NCBI GenBank assembly: GCA_022571515.1
Contig: JACZXQ010000004.1
Location: forward strand, 1-64,000
DNA length: 64,000 nt
Direction: 5' to 3'
From: Gemmatimonadota bacterium
GTDB taxonomy: Bacteria; Gemmatimonadota; Gemmatimonadetes; Longimicrobiales; Gaopeijiaceae
Shown: piece after piece, positions 33,686 through 43,437 of the stretch
How the letters are laid out: each line of letters begins with the position of its first letter
How positions within the stretch are numbered: the stretch's first letter is position 1
Program-made: the position numbers and the translations under genes
The notes under the pieces: model-generated
Told to the model about the DNA's origin: nothing
Seen by the model: only the letters and a program-made list of their open reading frames with translations
Databases searched by the model: none

Positions 33686-35439
33686 CGACCGAACTTCCGC
33701 TCCAGTTCGGCAGCACTCAGGCGAACGATGGTCGGGCGGCCGTGCACGTCGTGGTAGGGGAGGTCGGTGGCGAACAGTTGGTCGAAGAGCTCCTGCATCT
33801 CGGCCTCACTCATACGCTGGCCGGCCTTGATGGCGCCCTTGCAGGCGAACGTCATCGCGATGCGCTCGTGCTGATTCTTGCCGGACCTCACCAGCTCCGA
33901 ACCCTCGGTCAACTCAGCGATCATCTCGCGGAAACACCGCGCGGCATCGAAATGGGGGTGCGGGTTGGGGACAGCGTGGACAATGACCGAATTGCCCCCG
34001 AAACTCTCGACCTCGAAACCTACCTTGGCCAGCATCCCCCTCAGGGACTCCACCTGTTCGATTTCGGCCGGAGTCAGGCGGATCGTGAGAGGAAAGAGCA
34101 GTTTTTGGCTATCCTCGCTTCCGGCCTCGAAGGCACCCATGAGCCTCTGGAACAAGACCCTCTCGTGGGCGGAATGCTGGTCGATGATCAGGAGTCCTTC
34201 TCGCGTCTCAGCGAGCAAGTACATGTTCAGCGCCTGCCATAGGCGGGGTCTCTCCACCAACGCAGGCGGCGTCCTGCCCTCCGCCACGTCGGCCTCCAGA
34301 GACCCGACCGCGCTCGCGTCACCTGCCATGAAAAGGGCGGTCTGTGCGTCCTCGACCGGCACCGTGCGGGCGGCGGGCTTGGGTTCGCGCACCTGAAGCG
34401 AGGCCACCGTCATTCGCTCGAAGAAGGCGCCGCTCTCTCGACCGGCTAGCGTCGATATGACGGCCTCCTCCACCAGGCGCTCCACGGCGGCCCGGTCTCG
34501 GAAACGGACCTCGGCTTTGGCGGGATGCACGTTCACGTCGACTCCACCCGGATCGGCCTCGAGGTACAGAAAAATCCATGGCCGGATCTTCTGGGCGATG
34601 GTCGTCCGGTAACCCCGATCCGCCGCCTTCAGGAGGGCCGGTTCGCGGAAGGGCCTGCCGTTCACGAACAGGTGGGCGCGGCGAAAGCCGGGTCCGGCAT
34701 CGTCCGGCCGCTGGATCAGCCCGCGTAGCCGGAAGCCGTCTCTGGACGCCTCGACGGGGAGTAACGTGGCAGCAGCGTCCGTACCCCAGATCGCGGCGAT
34801 ACGGTCGACCACGTCATCGCTCGGAGCCAGTTCCAGAAGCATGCGCTCACCCGACGCCAGCGTGAAGCCAACCGCCGGGTTCGCCAACGCGAGAACCGTC
34901 AACGTGTCACTCACCGCGCGAGTCTCCGCCGAGACCGACTTCAGGAATTTGCACCTGGCAGGGGCATTGAAAAACAGATTGTTGACCTCGACGGTCGTGC
35001 CCCGGCGACGACTCGTCTCGTCCACTCCGATCAGACGACCGGCCTCTATCCTCAGCACGGTGGCGACATCCGAGCCGCCGTTTCGGGTCGCCACCGTCAT
35101 GCGAGAAACGGCCGCGATAGAGGGAAGTGCTTCACCCCGGAAACCGAACGTACCGATGTCGCGGAGGTCTTGGGCGAATCGGATTTTGCTGGTCGCGTGG
35201 CGATCCACCGACAGCAACGCGTCCTCGCGTCCCATGCCATGCCCGTCGTCCACGACCCGGATGCGGCGCTTCCCGCCAAGGTCCACCTCGATCTCTATCG
35301 TGGAGGCGCCGGCATCGAGCGCATTCTCGACGAGTTCCTTGACCACCGACGCGGGCCTCTCCACCACCTCGCCGGCGGCGATCTGGTTTGCCACCGCGTC
35401 GGGCAGGATTTCGATGGTCCGCGTGGGGTGATCAGTCAC
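33682..35439 (-). CDS. mutL: DNA mismatch repair protein MutL
   Basis: It links mismatch recognition by MutS to strand incision. The 585-residue protein has a GHKL ATPase N-domain (IAAGEVVERPASVVKELVENALDAGA, DDGHGMG, GFRGEALPSIAAVS) and a C-terminal dimerisation domain. In the latter the endonuclease motif DQHA-x2-E-x4-E reads DQHSAHE-RVLF-Q (about residue 420), and the usual CPHGRP is DVHGRP, so metal-dependent nicking may be weakened. ACKGAIKAGQ is present. It lies 12 bp downstream of tatD. Confidence 0.96.
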   Translation of the reverse strand: MTDHPTRTIEILPDAVANQIAAGEVVERPASVVKELVENALDAGASTIEIEVDLGGKRRIRVVDDGHGMGREDALLSVDRHATSKIRFAQDLRDIGTFGFRGEALPSIAAVSRMTVATRNGGSDVATVLRIEAGRLIGVDETSRRRGTTVEVNNLFFNAPARCKFLKSVSAETRAVSDTLTVLALANPAVGFTLASGERMLLELAPSDDVVDRIAAIWGTDAAATLLPVEASRDGFRLRGLIQRPDDAGPGFRRAHLFVNGRPFREPALLKAADRGYRTTIAQKIRPWIFLYLEADPGGVDVNVHPAKAEVRFRDRAAVERLVEEAVISTLAGRESGAFFERMTVASLQVREPKPAARTVPVEDAQTALFMAGDASAVGSLEADVAEGRTPPALVERPRLWQALNMYLLAETREGLLIIDQHSAHERVLFQRLMGAFEAGSEDSQKLLFPLTIRLTPAEIEQVESLRGMLAKVGFEVESFGGNSVIVHAVPNPHPHFDAARCFREMIAELTEGSELVRSGKNQHERIAMTFACKGAIKAGQRMSEAEMQELFDQLFATDLPYHDVHGRPTIVRLSAAELERKFGR

Positions 35440-35451
35440 CTGAATGGATCC

Positions 35452-36207
35452 TCAAATACCGTAAAAGCGGGCTGCATTCTCCGATGTGTACTCTGCGACG
35501 TCCGACGCATCCTCGCCCCGAAGCGCGGCCACCGCCTCGATCACGTGTGGCAGCAGGGCGGGCTCGTTGCGCTTTCCCCGCCGCGGCACCGGCGCCAGGT
35601 ACGGCGAGTCCGTCTCGACCAACAGGCGGTCGCGCGGGACGCGGCGTACGGCCTCCTGGCCATCGAACTTACCGAACGACACGATCCCGGAGAAGGACAC
35701 GTAGGAGCCCCGCTCCAAGCCGAATTCGAGCAGCTCCATTCCCCCGGTGAAGCAGTGGAGAACCGTGGTAACTTCGGGTACAGCGGAATCGAGTAACTCC
35801 ATGGTATCCCCATCGGCGTCACGCGCGTGGATCACCACCGGGAGAGCCAGTTCGGCGCCCAAGTCGAGATGGCGACCGAACCACGCACGCTGGAGCGCCC
35901 TCGGTGAGTTGTCGTAGAAATAATCGAGCCCGGTTTCCCCCAGGGCCACCACTTCTTCACGTCCGGCGAGCTCACGAATGCGCCGCTCGTCTCCATCCCG
36001 GGCACGCTCCACTTCGTGGGGATGGATGCCCACAGAACACCACGTGTCGGGGTACGCTGCGGCGAGTTTGATCGCAGCCAGGCTATCGGCCAGGTCGGAG
36101 GCGATGGTGACGACACGTCGTACGCCGGCCGCATGGGCCCGGGACAGCACCTCTTCGCGATCCCCGGCGAAGCGGTCGTCCGTCAGATGGCAGTGGCTGT
36201 CGAACAC
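35452..36207 (-). CDS. tatD: TatD-family metal-dependent hydrolase
   Basis: This amidohydrolase-fold (TIM-barrel) nuclease family has proposed 3'-5' exonuclease activity. The 251-residue protein has the metal-binding FDSHCHL at the start, GIHPHEVE, ALGETGLDYFYD, VIHARDAD, LHCFTGG and the C-terminal ETDSPYLAPVP. Start is GTG at 36207, 28 bp after secF. The exact substrate is unknown. Confidence 0.94.
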   Translation of the reverse strand: MFDSHCHLTDDRFAGDREEVLSRAHAAGVRRVVTIASDLADSLAAIKLAAAYPDTWCSVGIHPHEVERARDGDERRIRELAGREEVVALGETGLDYFYDNSPRALQRAWFGRHLDLGAELALPVVIHARDADGDTMELLDSAVPEVTTVLHCFTGGMELLEFGLERGSYVSFSGIVSFGKFDGQEAVRRVPRDRLLVETDSPYLAPVPRRGKRNEPALLPHVIEAVAALRGEDASDVAEYTSENAARFYGI

Positions 36208-36235
36208 CGGCGAGGCGCCTCGCCCGCTGAGATGG

Positions 36236-37192
36236 TTACGCCACGGTGGCGGACGGTCTGCGCTTCTTGCGTTCCGCGCTCTGGCTGTCCCCGAACCGGG
36301 CCTGAATCTCCAGCAGAGCCGGAGACGCCACGAAGATCGATGAATACGTGCCGACCAACACGCCCAGAATCAGCACCACCGTGAAGTCGCGGATCACGGC
36401 CCCACCCACAAAGAACAAACTGAGCAACACGGCCAGCGTGGTGGTCGAGGTCAGGACGGTCCGCGGTAGCGTCTCGTTGATGGAGTGATTCACAAGCTCG
36501 CTGGGATCCCTGCGCCGGCCTCCCTTGGCATTGAGGTTCTCTCTCACCCGGTCGAATACGACGATGGTGTCGTTTAAAGAGTACCCGACGATGGTAAGGA
36601 TCGCGGCCACCGTTGGCAGTGCGATTTCGACCTGGAAGGCCGCGAGAAATCCCAACGTGACCAGAATGTCGTGGACCGTCGCGATCACAGCCGCTACCCC
36701 GAACCTGAATTCGAAACGGATGGCGAGGTAGACCAAGGTCAGGATGAATGAGAACAGCATCGCGAGCGCTGCCTTCTGTTGTAGCTCCCCGCCGATCTTG
36801 GGTCCGACGGACTCTTGCCGCACGATCTCAAAGACCCGCGAACCGAAGGCGGCTTCGAGCTGCCGGCGCACCCCATCGGCCACCTCCGCAACCTCTTCGT
36901 CGGTCAACTCGGCGCGGATAACGAACTCGTTCTCCTCGCCGAACCGAGTGATCGGCGGTGCATCGGGACCCCCGAGCGCGGCCCGCAACTGGGCTGCGGT
37001 CGTGGGCTGATCGAAGCGCACCTGAATGAAAGAGCCGCCGGTGAAATCCACACCGTAATTCTGCCAACTGCCGATTGACACGACGTTGTAGATCATGAAC
37101 GCCATGCCGACGGCAATCACGATCCCGGATAGCATATACGTCACGCGGCGGTTCTCGATGAACTGGTAGTTGGCTTGGTTGAAGAGTCGCAT
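36236..37192 (-). CDS. secF: Protein translocase subunit SecF
   Basis: With SecD it uses the proton-motive force to help late steps of Sec export. The 318-residue protein has one N-terminal helix, a periplasmic domain after GVDFTGGSFIQV, and five C-terminal helices including GYSLNDTIVVFDRVREN and SINETLPRTVLTS. ATG at 37192 is 4 bp after the secD stop. Confidence 0.97.
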   Translation of the reverse strand: MRLFNQANYQFIENRRVTYMLSGIVIAVGMAFMIYNVVSIGSWQNYGVDFTGGSFIQVRFDQPTTAAQLRAALGGPDAPPITRFGEENEFVIRAELTDEEVAEVADGVRRQLEAAFGSRVFEIVRQESVGPKIGGELQQKAALAMLFSFILTLVYLAIRFEFRFGVAAVIATVHDILVTLGFLAAFQVEIALPTVAAILTIVGYSLNDTIVVFDRVRENLNAKGGRRRDPSELVNHSINETLPRTVLTSTTTLAVLLSLFFVGGAVIRDFTVVLILGVLVGTYSSIFVASPALLEIQARFGDSQSAERKKRRPSATVA

Positions 37193-37196
37193 GGGC

Positions 37197-38795
37197 CTAG
37201 ATGCTGATCGGGTCTGAGGCCTTCTTGCCGGCCAGGTAGATGAGGAAGAACGTCCGCGTCACGAAGAGTGCCGAGAAGAACGAAGCGATGATCCCAATCG
37301 AAAGCGTCACCGCGAAGCCCCGTACCGGCCCCGTCCCGAACTGAAAGAGGATCACCGCAGTGATGAGAGTCGTGATGTTCGCGTCCACGATGGCCGAGAG
37401 AGCGTGCGCGAAGCCCTCATCCACCGCGGTCCGAGTCGCCCGCCCCAGGCTCAGTTCCTCCCGGATGCGCTCGAAGATCAGGACGTTGGCGTCCACCGCC
37501 ATCCCGATCGAGAGGATGAGGCCTCCAATACCAGGAAGCGTCAGTGTCGCGCCGAACGCGGATAGACCGCCCAAAACCAGGCTCACGTAGACCGCGAGCG
37601 CGGCCACCGCGAGAACTCCTGCCATGCGGTAATAGCTGATCATGATGACCACGACCAGAAACAACCCGATGATTCCCGCACGCTTGCCCTGATCGATCGA
37701 ATCCTGGCCCAGCGACGGGCCGACGGTCCGCTCCTCCATGATCCTGAGTTTGACCGGGAGCGCTCCCGCGCGCAGAACCAACGCGAGATCGGCCGCCTCG
37801 GCAATATCCGAGCTGGCGCCCATCTCAATGACACCGTTCGCTCCGATCCGGTCGTTGACCACCGGCGCACTCACGACTTCACCGTCCAACACGATCGCGA
37901 TATAGTCACCAATGTGCTGCGCCGTGAAGTTCGCGAACCTGCGCCCCCCAGCCCGGTTCAACTGGAAAGTGACTTCGGGCCGGTTGAACTGCGGATTCCG
38001 CTGGGCGACCGCGTTCTCCAGCATATCTCCCGTGACGAATGGATCATCCTCGAGAACATAGAGACGGCGGTAGGTACTGGCTGCGATCCCCATGACCTCC
38101 CAGTCCCAGTGGAGTTGGATGTCGCGCGGGAGGGCGCGCTGGAACTGTGGGAGTGCCATGAAAATCTCGGCCGCGGGCACATCCTGAACGGCCACCAGAT
38201 AGGTGCCCTCGTAGTCACCCCTGAGCAGGAGGCTCGTGAACGGCGCCAGAGCCGTCTCTTGCTCTTCGGCATCGGCATCGGCCGAGTCGCCCTGTGCGGC
38301 CCCGTCGCCGAAGAGCACTGCCAAGACGTCGTTCGACGGACCTTCGACGGCACGTCCCAACGCGCGGATGGAGTCCTCCCCCAGAGCGGCAACGATTTGC
38401 CGGTCGAGCCGGCTCAACGCCGGATCCAGGTCCGACGTCGGCCTCACCAGCTTGAACTCGAGAAACGCCGACTGTTGGATGAGCTCCTTCGCGCGGCTTT
38501 CATCGTCGACGCCGGGAAGCTCGACGATGATCCGGTCGCGGCCGACCTTCTGGACGAGAGGCTCCTCTACGCCGAACTCGTCGATCCGGGTGCGGAGGAT
38601 CCGCTCCACCTGATCGATCATCTGGCTCCGAGCTTCGTCCGACAGGGTCCCCTCGGGGTCGTCGACCTCGAGGACAATGTGCATCCCGCCCTGGAGATCC
38701 AGACCGAGCTTCAGCTGGTTCCGGTAGAGCGAGCTGAGGCTGAAGATCACGAGGATCACTATGAGGGCGATCCGGCCTCTGAGTGATTTGATCAT
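37197..38795 (-). CDS. secD: Protein translocase subunit SecD
   Basis: The 532-residue protein has an N-terminal membrane helix, LGLDLQGGMHIVLEV, a large periplasmic region, and five C-terminal helices with GMAVDANVLIFERIREE. The ATG at 38795 gives MIKSLRGRIALIVILV, a normal membrane start; the longer frame to 38843 adds 16 atypical residues. It opens the run secD-secF-tatD-mutL-miaA-bshA-uppP-nadC-birA-coaX. Confidence 0.97.
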   Translation of the reverse strand: MIKSLRGRIALIVILVIFSLSSLYRNQLKLGLDLQGGMHIVLEVDDPEGTLSDEARSQMIDQVERILRTRIDEFGVEEPLVQKVGRDRIIVELPGVDDESRAKELIQQSAFLEFKLVRPTSDLDPALSRLDRQIVAALGEDSIRALGRAVEGPSNDVLAVLFGDGAAQGDSADADAEEQETALAPFTSLLLRGDYEGTYLVAVQDVPAAEIFMALPQFQRALPRDIQLHWDWEVMGIAASTYRRLYVLEDDPFVTGDMLENAVAQRNPQFNRPEVTFQLNRAGGRRFANFTAQHIGDYIAIVLDGEVVSAPVVNDRIGANGVIEMGASSDIAEAADLALVLRAGALPVKLRIMEERTVGPSLGQDSIDQGKRAGIIGLFLVVVIMISYYRMAGVLAVAALAVYVSLVLGGLSAFGATLTLPGIGGLILSIGMAVDANVLIFERIREELSLGRATRTAVDEGFAHALSAIVDANITTLITAVILFQFGTGPVRGFAVTLSIGIIASFFSALFVTRTFFLIYLAGKKASDPISI

Positions 38796-38915
38796 GACTG
38801 GCGGCCATTCAATACGTTTGGGGCCTCGAAAGGCCGTAAACAAAGCCCAGTAAGCTCGCAGCCTCTGGGGCAGCCTGTCAATCTACCGGCGGACTCCATG
38901 AGAGGGTCCTGGAAG

Positions 38916-39992
38916 TCAAAAGTAGAGGTAGGTTTGCAGCTTGAGGGACATCTCCGTGTCACCGGTCTGCGGAGAATAGATGTCCAAGTTTGCTCCCACT
39001 TTGCTGCGGCCAAGCACATAGAACATGATGCCCAGAGTCATGAGCAGGCCGCCGTCAGCCACGCCGTCGCTGTCCGGATCGCCCCAACTGATCCGGCCCA
39101 CCGGCTCGATCCCGACAAACCGCTCGTCGTCATCGAGCGGGATGTAGTAGCTCCCGATCACCTGAGCGGTCCGGAAGGTCGCCGGGTCGCCCGACAGGTC
39201 GAGGGAGAGCCAGTTGTCTCCCGTCACGAAACCTGCCTGGAGATGGAGCCCGTCTTGCCACGATCCGAACTCGATATCACCGCCGAAGGCGACGCCGTAG
39301 TCCGTGTCATCCCCGGGGCGATGTAGTCGTGGATCGATGTATTGACGGCAACGCGGACGCCGCCGCCCAACTCGACTTGGATGCGTCCGGAATTAGGACT
39401 TGAACGAGTTCTCGTCCGGGACGTTGACACCGGTCCCATTCGTCACCGCGGCCATGTAGCTCACCTTCTCCGAGAGGTCCTCCTCGAAGAAAATACCTAC
39501 ATCACGCTCCGCATAGGCGAGCTCCTCATTGAAGCCACTCCATGAACAGATGCCACCCACACCGGCGCAGTGGTCCACACCGGGGACTCGACCATCCCGC
39601 TCGATCACGGAAAGCCTGGTGCTCGAACTGAGCTCGAACAGATCGAACGCCCGCTTCATTTGGCCCACGGTCACCACCAAGCCGTCCGAGAAGTTGAAGC
39701 GAACGTAAGCGTCCTGTAGGAGCGCCTGCCCACCCGCGAAGTCGGGCTGCAGGGCGGCCTCGAGAAAATCGTTCACCTCGATGCCCAGATAGATGCGGGC
39801 CCGGCGGAGAAAGATGTTGGTCTGCCCGGCATCGTCCACCGTGGTGCTGGAGAATTGGGCATGCAGGCGGCCACCGAGGGTGATGGTGGCGGTCCTCGCC
39901 GAGATTTCCGTTTGAGCGCATGCGGGGGTGGGGGGAAATAGAACAACGAGCAGCCCGGCACCGAACCACCCGATCTGAAATAGGCGGATCAT
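38916..39992 (-). pseudogene. Phosphate-selective-porin-like gene with two compensating frameshifts
   Basis: The N-terminal part (39992 to about 39396) has a signal peptide ending PACAQ and a porin pattern (GRLHAQFSSTTVDD, RRARIYLGIEVNDFLEAALQPDF) like the OprO/OprP family. It stops at a TAA at 39395-39393. The porin sequence continues in another frame (GRIQVELGGGVRVAVNT) from about 39397 to 39315, then returns to the first frame at a CCCCGGGG run (39311-39318; DYGVAFGGDIEFG, ending LKLQTYLYF at 38916). One extra and one missing base are needed. It is either a recent pseudogene or carries two sequencing errors; if intact it would be about 358 residues. Confidence 0.7.
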
Positions 39993-40073
39993 GTTCTTAT
40001 CTCATGCTTCTGGGAATGGTGAGGTCGGCGTGAATGCCAGGCAATGTAGCGATTTTGGGAAGGCCCGCCGTCG

Positions 40074-42326
40074 TTACATGACGGCACGGCGGAGCACCGC
40101 CTTCACGCGGGCGAGAAAGTTGTCCATGTTGGCTTGCTTGTCGATATAGTCGTCAGCCCCGGCCTCGAGAAGCTCGGCCTCTGTGTCGTCCGGGCCGACG
40201 GCGGTGTGAACCAGAACGGGAAGGGTTGCCGTGTCGCGCGAGCTGCGAATCTGACGGAGAACCTCCCGTCCATCCATGCCGGGCATCGCAAGATCTAGGA
40301 CCACCAGAGAGAAGTCGGCATCCGCCTTGAGGATGTCGAGAGCCTGGTGACCGCCTTCGGCCTCCTGCACCTCGTATCCCCGTTCCTCCAGCAGGGTCCG
40401 CATCATCAGACGGGCATCCGCCTCGTCATCAACGACCAAGATACGCTTCTGGGCGCGCTTCCGGTCTTCCTCCTCGTCTCCGAGCTGCTGTCCGAGTGCA
40501 CGGTCCACCTCATCCAGAGAGGTCTTGCCCTGCTTGACCCACTCGAGCGCCACCTCGTGCATCGTGCGCAGCCCCCCCTGCTGCGCGATCTTGGTGAGCG
40601 TGGCCCAGCCTTTCCGAGCCTCTACTGCCGCCTGGAAGCGCGGACTTGAGATCATCACTTCGACCACCGGAATACGGCCGCGGTAGCCCGTGAAGCCGCA
40701 CTCGGTACAGCCCACCGCCCGCACGACCGGCTCGATGCCGTGCCTATCGGTCAGCCGCTGCTCCTCTGGCGAAAGACGGCCCCGTACGGGTTCCGCGCAA
40801 GCGGCACAGACCCTGCGCAGCAACCGTTGGGCCAGGGTGCCGCGAAGCGTAGTCGCGATGGTGGTCCACGGCAGGCCGAGGTCAGCCAGTCGCGCAATCG
40901 AACTCACGGCGTCGTTCGCGTGCACCGTCGCGAGAACGATGTGGCCGGTCATCGCAGCCTGAGCGGCTGTTTCCGCCGTCTCCCGGTCCCGAATCTCGCC
41001 GACGAGAATGACATCGGGGTCCTGGCGCAGAATCGAGCGGAGCACCGTCCCAAACGTGAGCCCCTGCTTCACTGCCACCTGAGTCTGGGTGACATTCGGA
41101 AGCTCGTACTCGATGGGATCCTCGACGGTCATGATATTGACCTTCCCCGTGGCCAACTCACGAAGTGCACCGTAGAGCGTAGTTGTCTTGCCAGAGCCGG
41201 TCGGTCCCGTCACCAAAACGATGCCGTCCCTATAGCTGAGCAGTTGCCGCAACCGGGCGAGCTCAATGGCTGGAACATCCAAATCCTCCAAACTCAATGA
41301 ACGGCTGGAATCGAGGATTCGGATCACGCACTTCTCGGCCCCACCTGCCGGAAGAGTCGAGATCCTCAGGTCGTACGCCAGAGTGCCAATGCGTACCCTG
41401 GCCTTGCCGTCCTGTGGACGAAGCCGGTCTGCGATGTCCAGCCGAGAAATGATCTTGATGCGCGAGATGACCCGGTTCATCGCGCTCATGGGTAGGTCCA
41501 TATGCTTACGCAGCACCCCATCGATGCGGTAGCGGATCGTACCGATACTGCGCCCGGGCTCCACGTGGATGTCGCTGGCGCCCTGCGCGATACCGTCACG
41601 AATGATGAGGTTGGTGAGCTTGACCACAGGCGCGGTCGACGCGTCACCGTGCGAAATGGACTCCGGGCCCATTTCCTCCACCAGCTTGACGGCGTCGTCC
41701 GAGAAATCCTCGGCTTCGAGTGAGCCAAGAATCGACTCCACCGCCAACTCGGGGGAGAAGCGAGCATCAAGGACCTCCTGGATGGCCGTGGGAGAGGCCA
41801 CCTGGAAAATCGCCGTCCGGCCCGTGCTGAATCCCAACGCCCGCTCTGCCTCGACGTCGGTTGGGTCACACGTGGCGACCACCAGGTTCCGGTCGGTGTC
41901 GAACAGTGGGTAGATATGGTGCTTCCGGGCCATCACCTCGGGTACGAGGAGGGCCGCATTCGGGTCGGCGCTCCGGAATTCAGCCGTATCGAGCCGAAAG
42001 TACTCGGCCACCAACTCGGCCAGTCGCCGGTCCGGGAGATCGTAGGCGCGCACTACGGAGCCCCACACGTCCGCTGCGCGCAACTGTGCACTGACGTCCG
42101 GCCGATCACCAGCCAGCCCCGCGCGCTCCGCGATTCGGACGAGCCAGTGCACGGCCTCCGGGCGTGCGGGCTCCGGAATCACGACCGGCGTTTCGTCCAC
42201 GTCCGTGTCCAGGTCGATCTCCGTCACGGCATCATCTTCGGATGGGCCGTTCGGGCCGTCCGTCGCTTCATCCGCTCCGGGGAGCTCGGTGGCATCGCGC
42301 GCCTCAGTGGGATTCTCGTTCGACAT
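40074..42326 (-). CDS. PilB/GspE-type secretion ATPase fused to a C-terminal receiver domain
   Basis: The 750-residue protein has an acidic N-terminal tail, a GspE N-domain (about 60-190), and the hexameric ATPase core: Walker A VTGPTGSGKTTTLYG near 375, Asp box TVEDPIEYELP, Walker B DPDVILVGEIRDRETAE, His box ATVHANDA, and the zinc tetracysteine (CAAC; CTEC). Residues about 630-750 are a full receiver domain (LVVDDEADAR, phosphoacceptor Asp678 in VLDLAMPGMDG, conserved Lys near DYIDK). It should power type IV pilus or type II secretion assembly under direct phosphorylation control. It lies 9 bp after a GGDEF gene. Partner genes (pilC, pilT) are not in the window. Confidence 0.9.
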   Translation of the reverse strand: MSNENPTEARDATELPGADEATDGPNGPSEDDAVTEIDLDTDVDETPVVIPEPARPEAVHWLVRIAERAGLAGDRPDVSAQLRAADVWGSVVRAYDLPDRRLAELVAEYFRLDTAEFRSADPNAALLVPEVMARKHHIYPLFDTDRNLVVATCDPTDVEAERALGFSTGRTAIFQVASPTAIQEVLDARFSPELAVESILGSLEAEDFSDDAVKLVEEMGPESISHGDASTAPVVKLTNLIIRDGIAQGASDIHVEPGRSIGTIRYRIDGVLRKHMDLPMSAMNRVISRIKIISRLDIADRLRPQDGKARVRIGTLAYDLRISTLPAGGAEKCVIRILDSSRSLSLEDLDVPAIELARLRQLLSYRDGIVLVTGPTGSGKTTTLYGALRELATGKVNIMTVEDPIEYELPNVTQTQVAVKQGLTFGTVLRSILRQDPDVILVGEIRDRETAETAAQAAMTGHIVLATVHANDAVSSIARLADLGLPWTTIATTLRGTLAQRLLRRVCAACAEPVRGRLSPEEQRLTDRHGIEPVVRAVGCTECGFTGYRGRIPVVEVMISSPRFQAAVEARKGWATLTKIAQQGGLRTMHEVALEWVKQGKTSLDEVDRALGQQLGDEEEDRKRAQKRILVVDDEADARLMMRTLLEERGYEVQEAEGGHQALDILKADADFSLVVLDLAMPGMDGREVLRQIRSSRDTATLPVLVHTAVGPDDTEAELLEAGADDYIDKQANMDNFLARVKAVLRRAVM

Positions 42327-42335
42327 CCGCGTCGC

Positions 42336-43241
42336 CTACGGCTTTACCGCGCGCCGTTTTTTGGCCTTCTCTTCCCGCATCGCCTTATCCGCTTGGTCCA
42401 GCAGACCCTCGAGCGTGACTCGTCCATCCCCGTCGTACCGGGCCATTCCCACGCTGATCGAGAGTTGATACGGCTCCTTGCTCGTCTCATTGGAGTCCGA
42501 CACCTGTCGCCTCAGGCGCTCCACGAGCGCTTTCGCGTCGTCGCCGGTCGCCTCGAGGGCGAGCACCGCAAAATCATCGCCGCCCAGACGTGCGATGAGG
42601 TCGGAACGGCGAAACGTGACTCGAAGGATCTCGGCTACCTTCAGGAGAGCTCGATCCCCGATGTGATGGCCGAGCGAGTCGTTGATGGTCTTGAAGCGGT
42701 CGATGTCCACGTACACCAGCGTGATGCCCTGCGCCGAGCGCCTCGCCAGTTTCACGTACTGTTCGCCCAGGTCGGAGAAGCCGCCGCGATTGTAGAGATT
42801 CGTCACTTCGTCGATCAGCGAGAGGCTTCGGAGGGCCGACAGCAGTCGGTGCCGCTCGATCGCATATCGGATTGATCGGGCCAGGACCGGGGGGGTCGCC
42901 TCGTCCTTTTCGAGAAAGTCCTGTGCGCCGCCCTGTACCGTGCTCACCGCAAGATCGTCGTCGTCCAAGTCGGATATCACGATGATCGGCACATCCGGCG
43001 CGAACGCGTTTGTCCGTTCGAAGCTTACGATTCCGTCACTGTCGGGAAGAGATGGGTTCAGGAGCACGGCGTCGATCCCGCCCGCGGAGAGCCTCTGAAG
43101 GGCGGTGGCCAATTCACTCACCCATTCGAGCTCGATCTGGCCTCCGGGCATTTCAGCAAAGCTCTTCCGAAGCCCCTTCAGGTCTTCGGGCTCGCTCTCG
43201 ACGAGCAGCACATTGATGGGCCGTTGCATGACTTCACTCAT
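42336..43241 (-). CDS. Degenerate receiver-GGDEF diguanylate cyclase
   Basis: This 301-residue protein makes cyclic di-GMP. The N-terminal receiver fold (about 10-130) lacks key acids: the phosphoacceptor Asp is Asn62 (VLLNPSLPDSDG), and the acidic pocket reads VESEPED instead of an acidic pair, so it is probably not phosphorylated in the usual way. The GGDEF domain (about 150-295) has LYNRGGFSDL, the catalytic GGDDF and an RxxD inhibitory site (RRSD) five residues before it, so the cyclase should be active. It is directly upstream of and coupled to the PilB-receiver gene. Confidence 0.9.
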   Translation of the reverse strand: MSEVMQRPINVLLVESEPEDLKGLRKSFAEMPGGQIELEWVSELATALQRLSAGGIDAVLLNPSLPDSDGIVSFERTNAFAPDVPIIVISDLDDDDLAVSTVQGGAQDFLEKDEATPPVLARSIRYAIERHRLLSALRSLSLIDEVTNLYNRGGFSDLGEQYVKLARRSAQGITLVYVDIDRFKTINDSLGHHIGDRALLKVAEILRVTFRRSDLIARLGGDDFAVLALEATGDDAKALVERLRRQVSDSNETSKEPYQLSISVGMARYDGDGRVTLEGLLDQADKAMREEKAKKRRAVKP

Positions 43242-43365
43242 GAATCCGGGAAGCGGTGGAGTTCTTCGATTTCGCCACCCCTCATGCCAAGTGATCCATT
43301 ATGGGGATGGTTGCTTCGAACTTACCGCCGCCGCCGCCCGCACAACAAGGTTGATCTACAAGGAC

Positions 43366-43397
43366 GCAAAGAGGGCCCGGCGTGGCTTCCGGGCCCT
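43366..43397 (-). terminator. Terminator after the HEAT-repeat pseudogene
   Basis: On the minus strand AGGGCCCGG and CCGGGCCCT (43397-43389 with 43380-43372) pair perfectly over 9 bp with an 8-nt loop, followed by CTCTTTGC. It starts 41 bp after the pseudogene stop. Confidence 0.7.
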
Positions 43398-43437
43398 GGC
43401 AATGGGTCATGGGCGCCGAGCCGACGACCTGGCCGAC

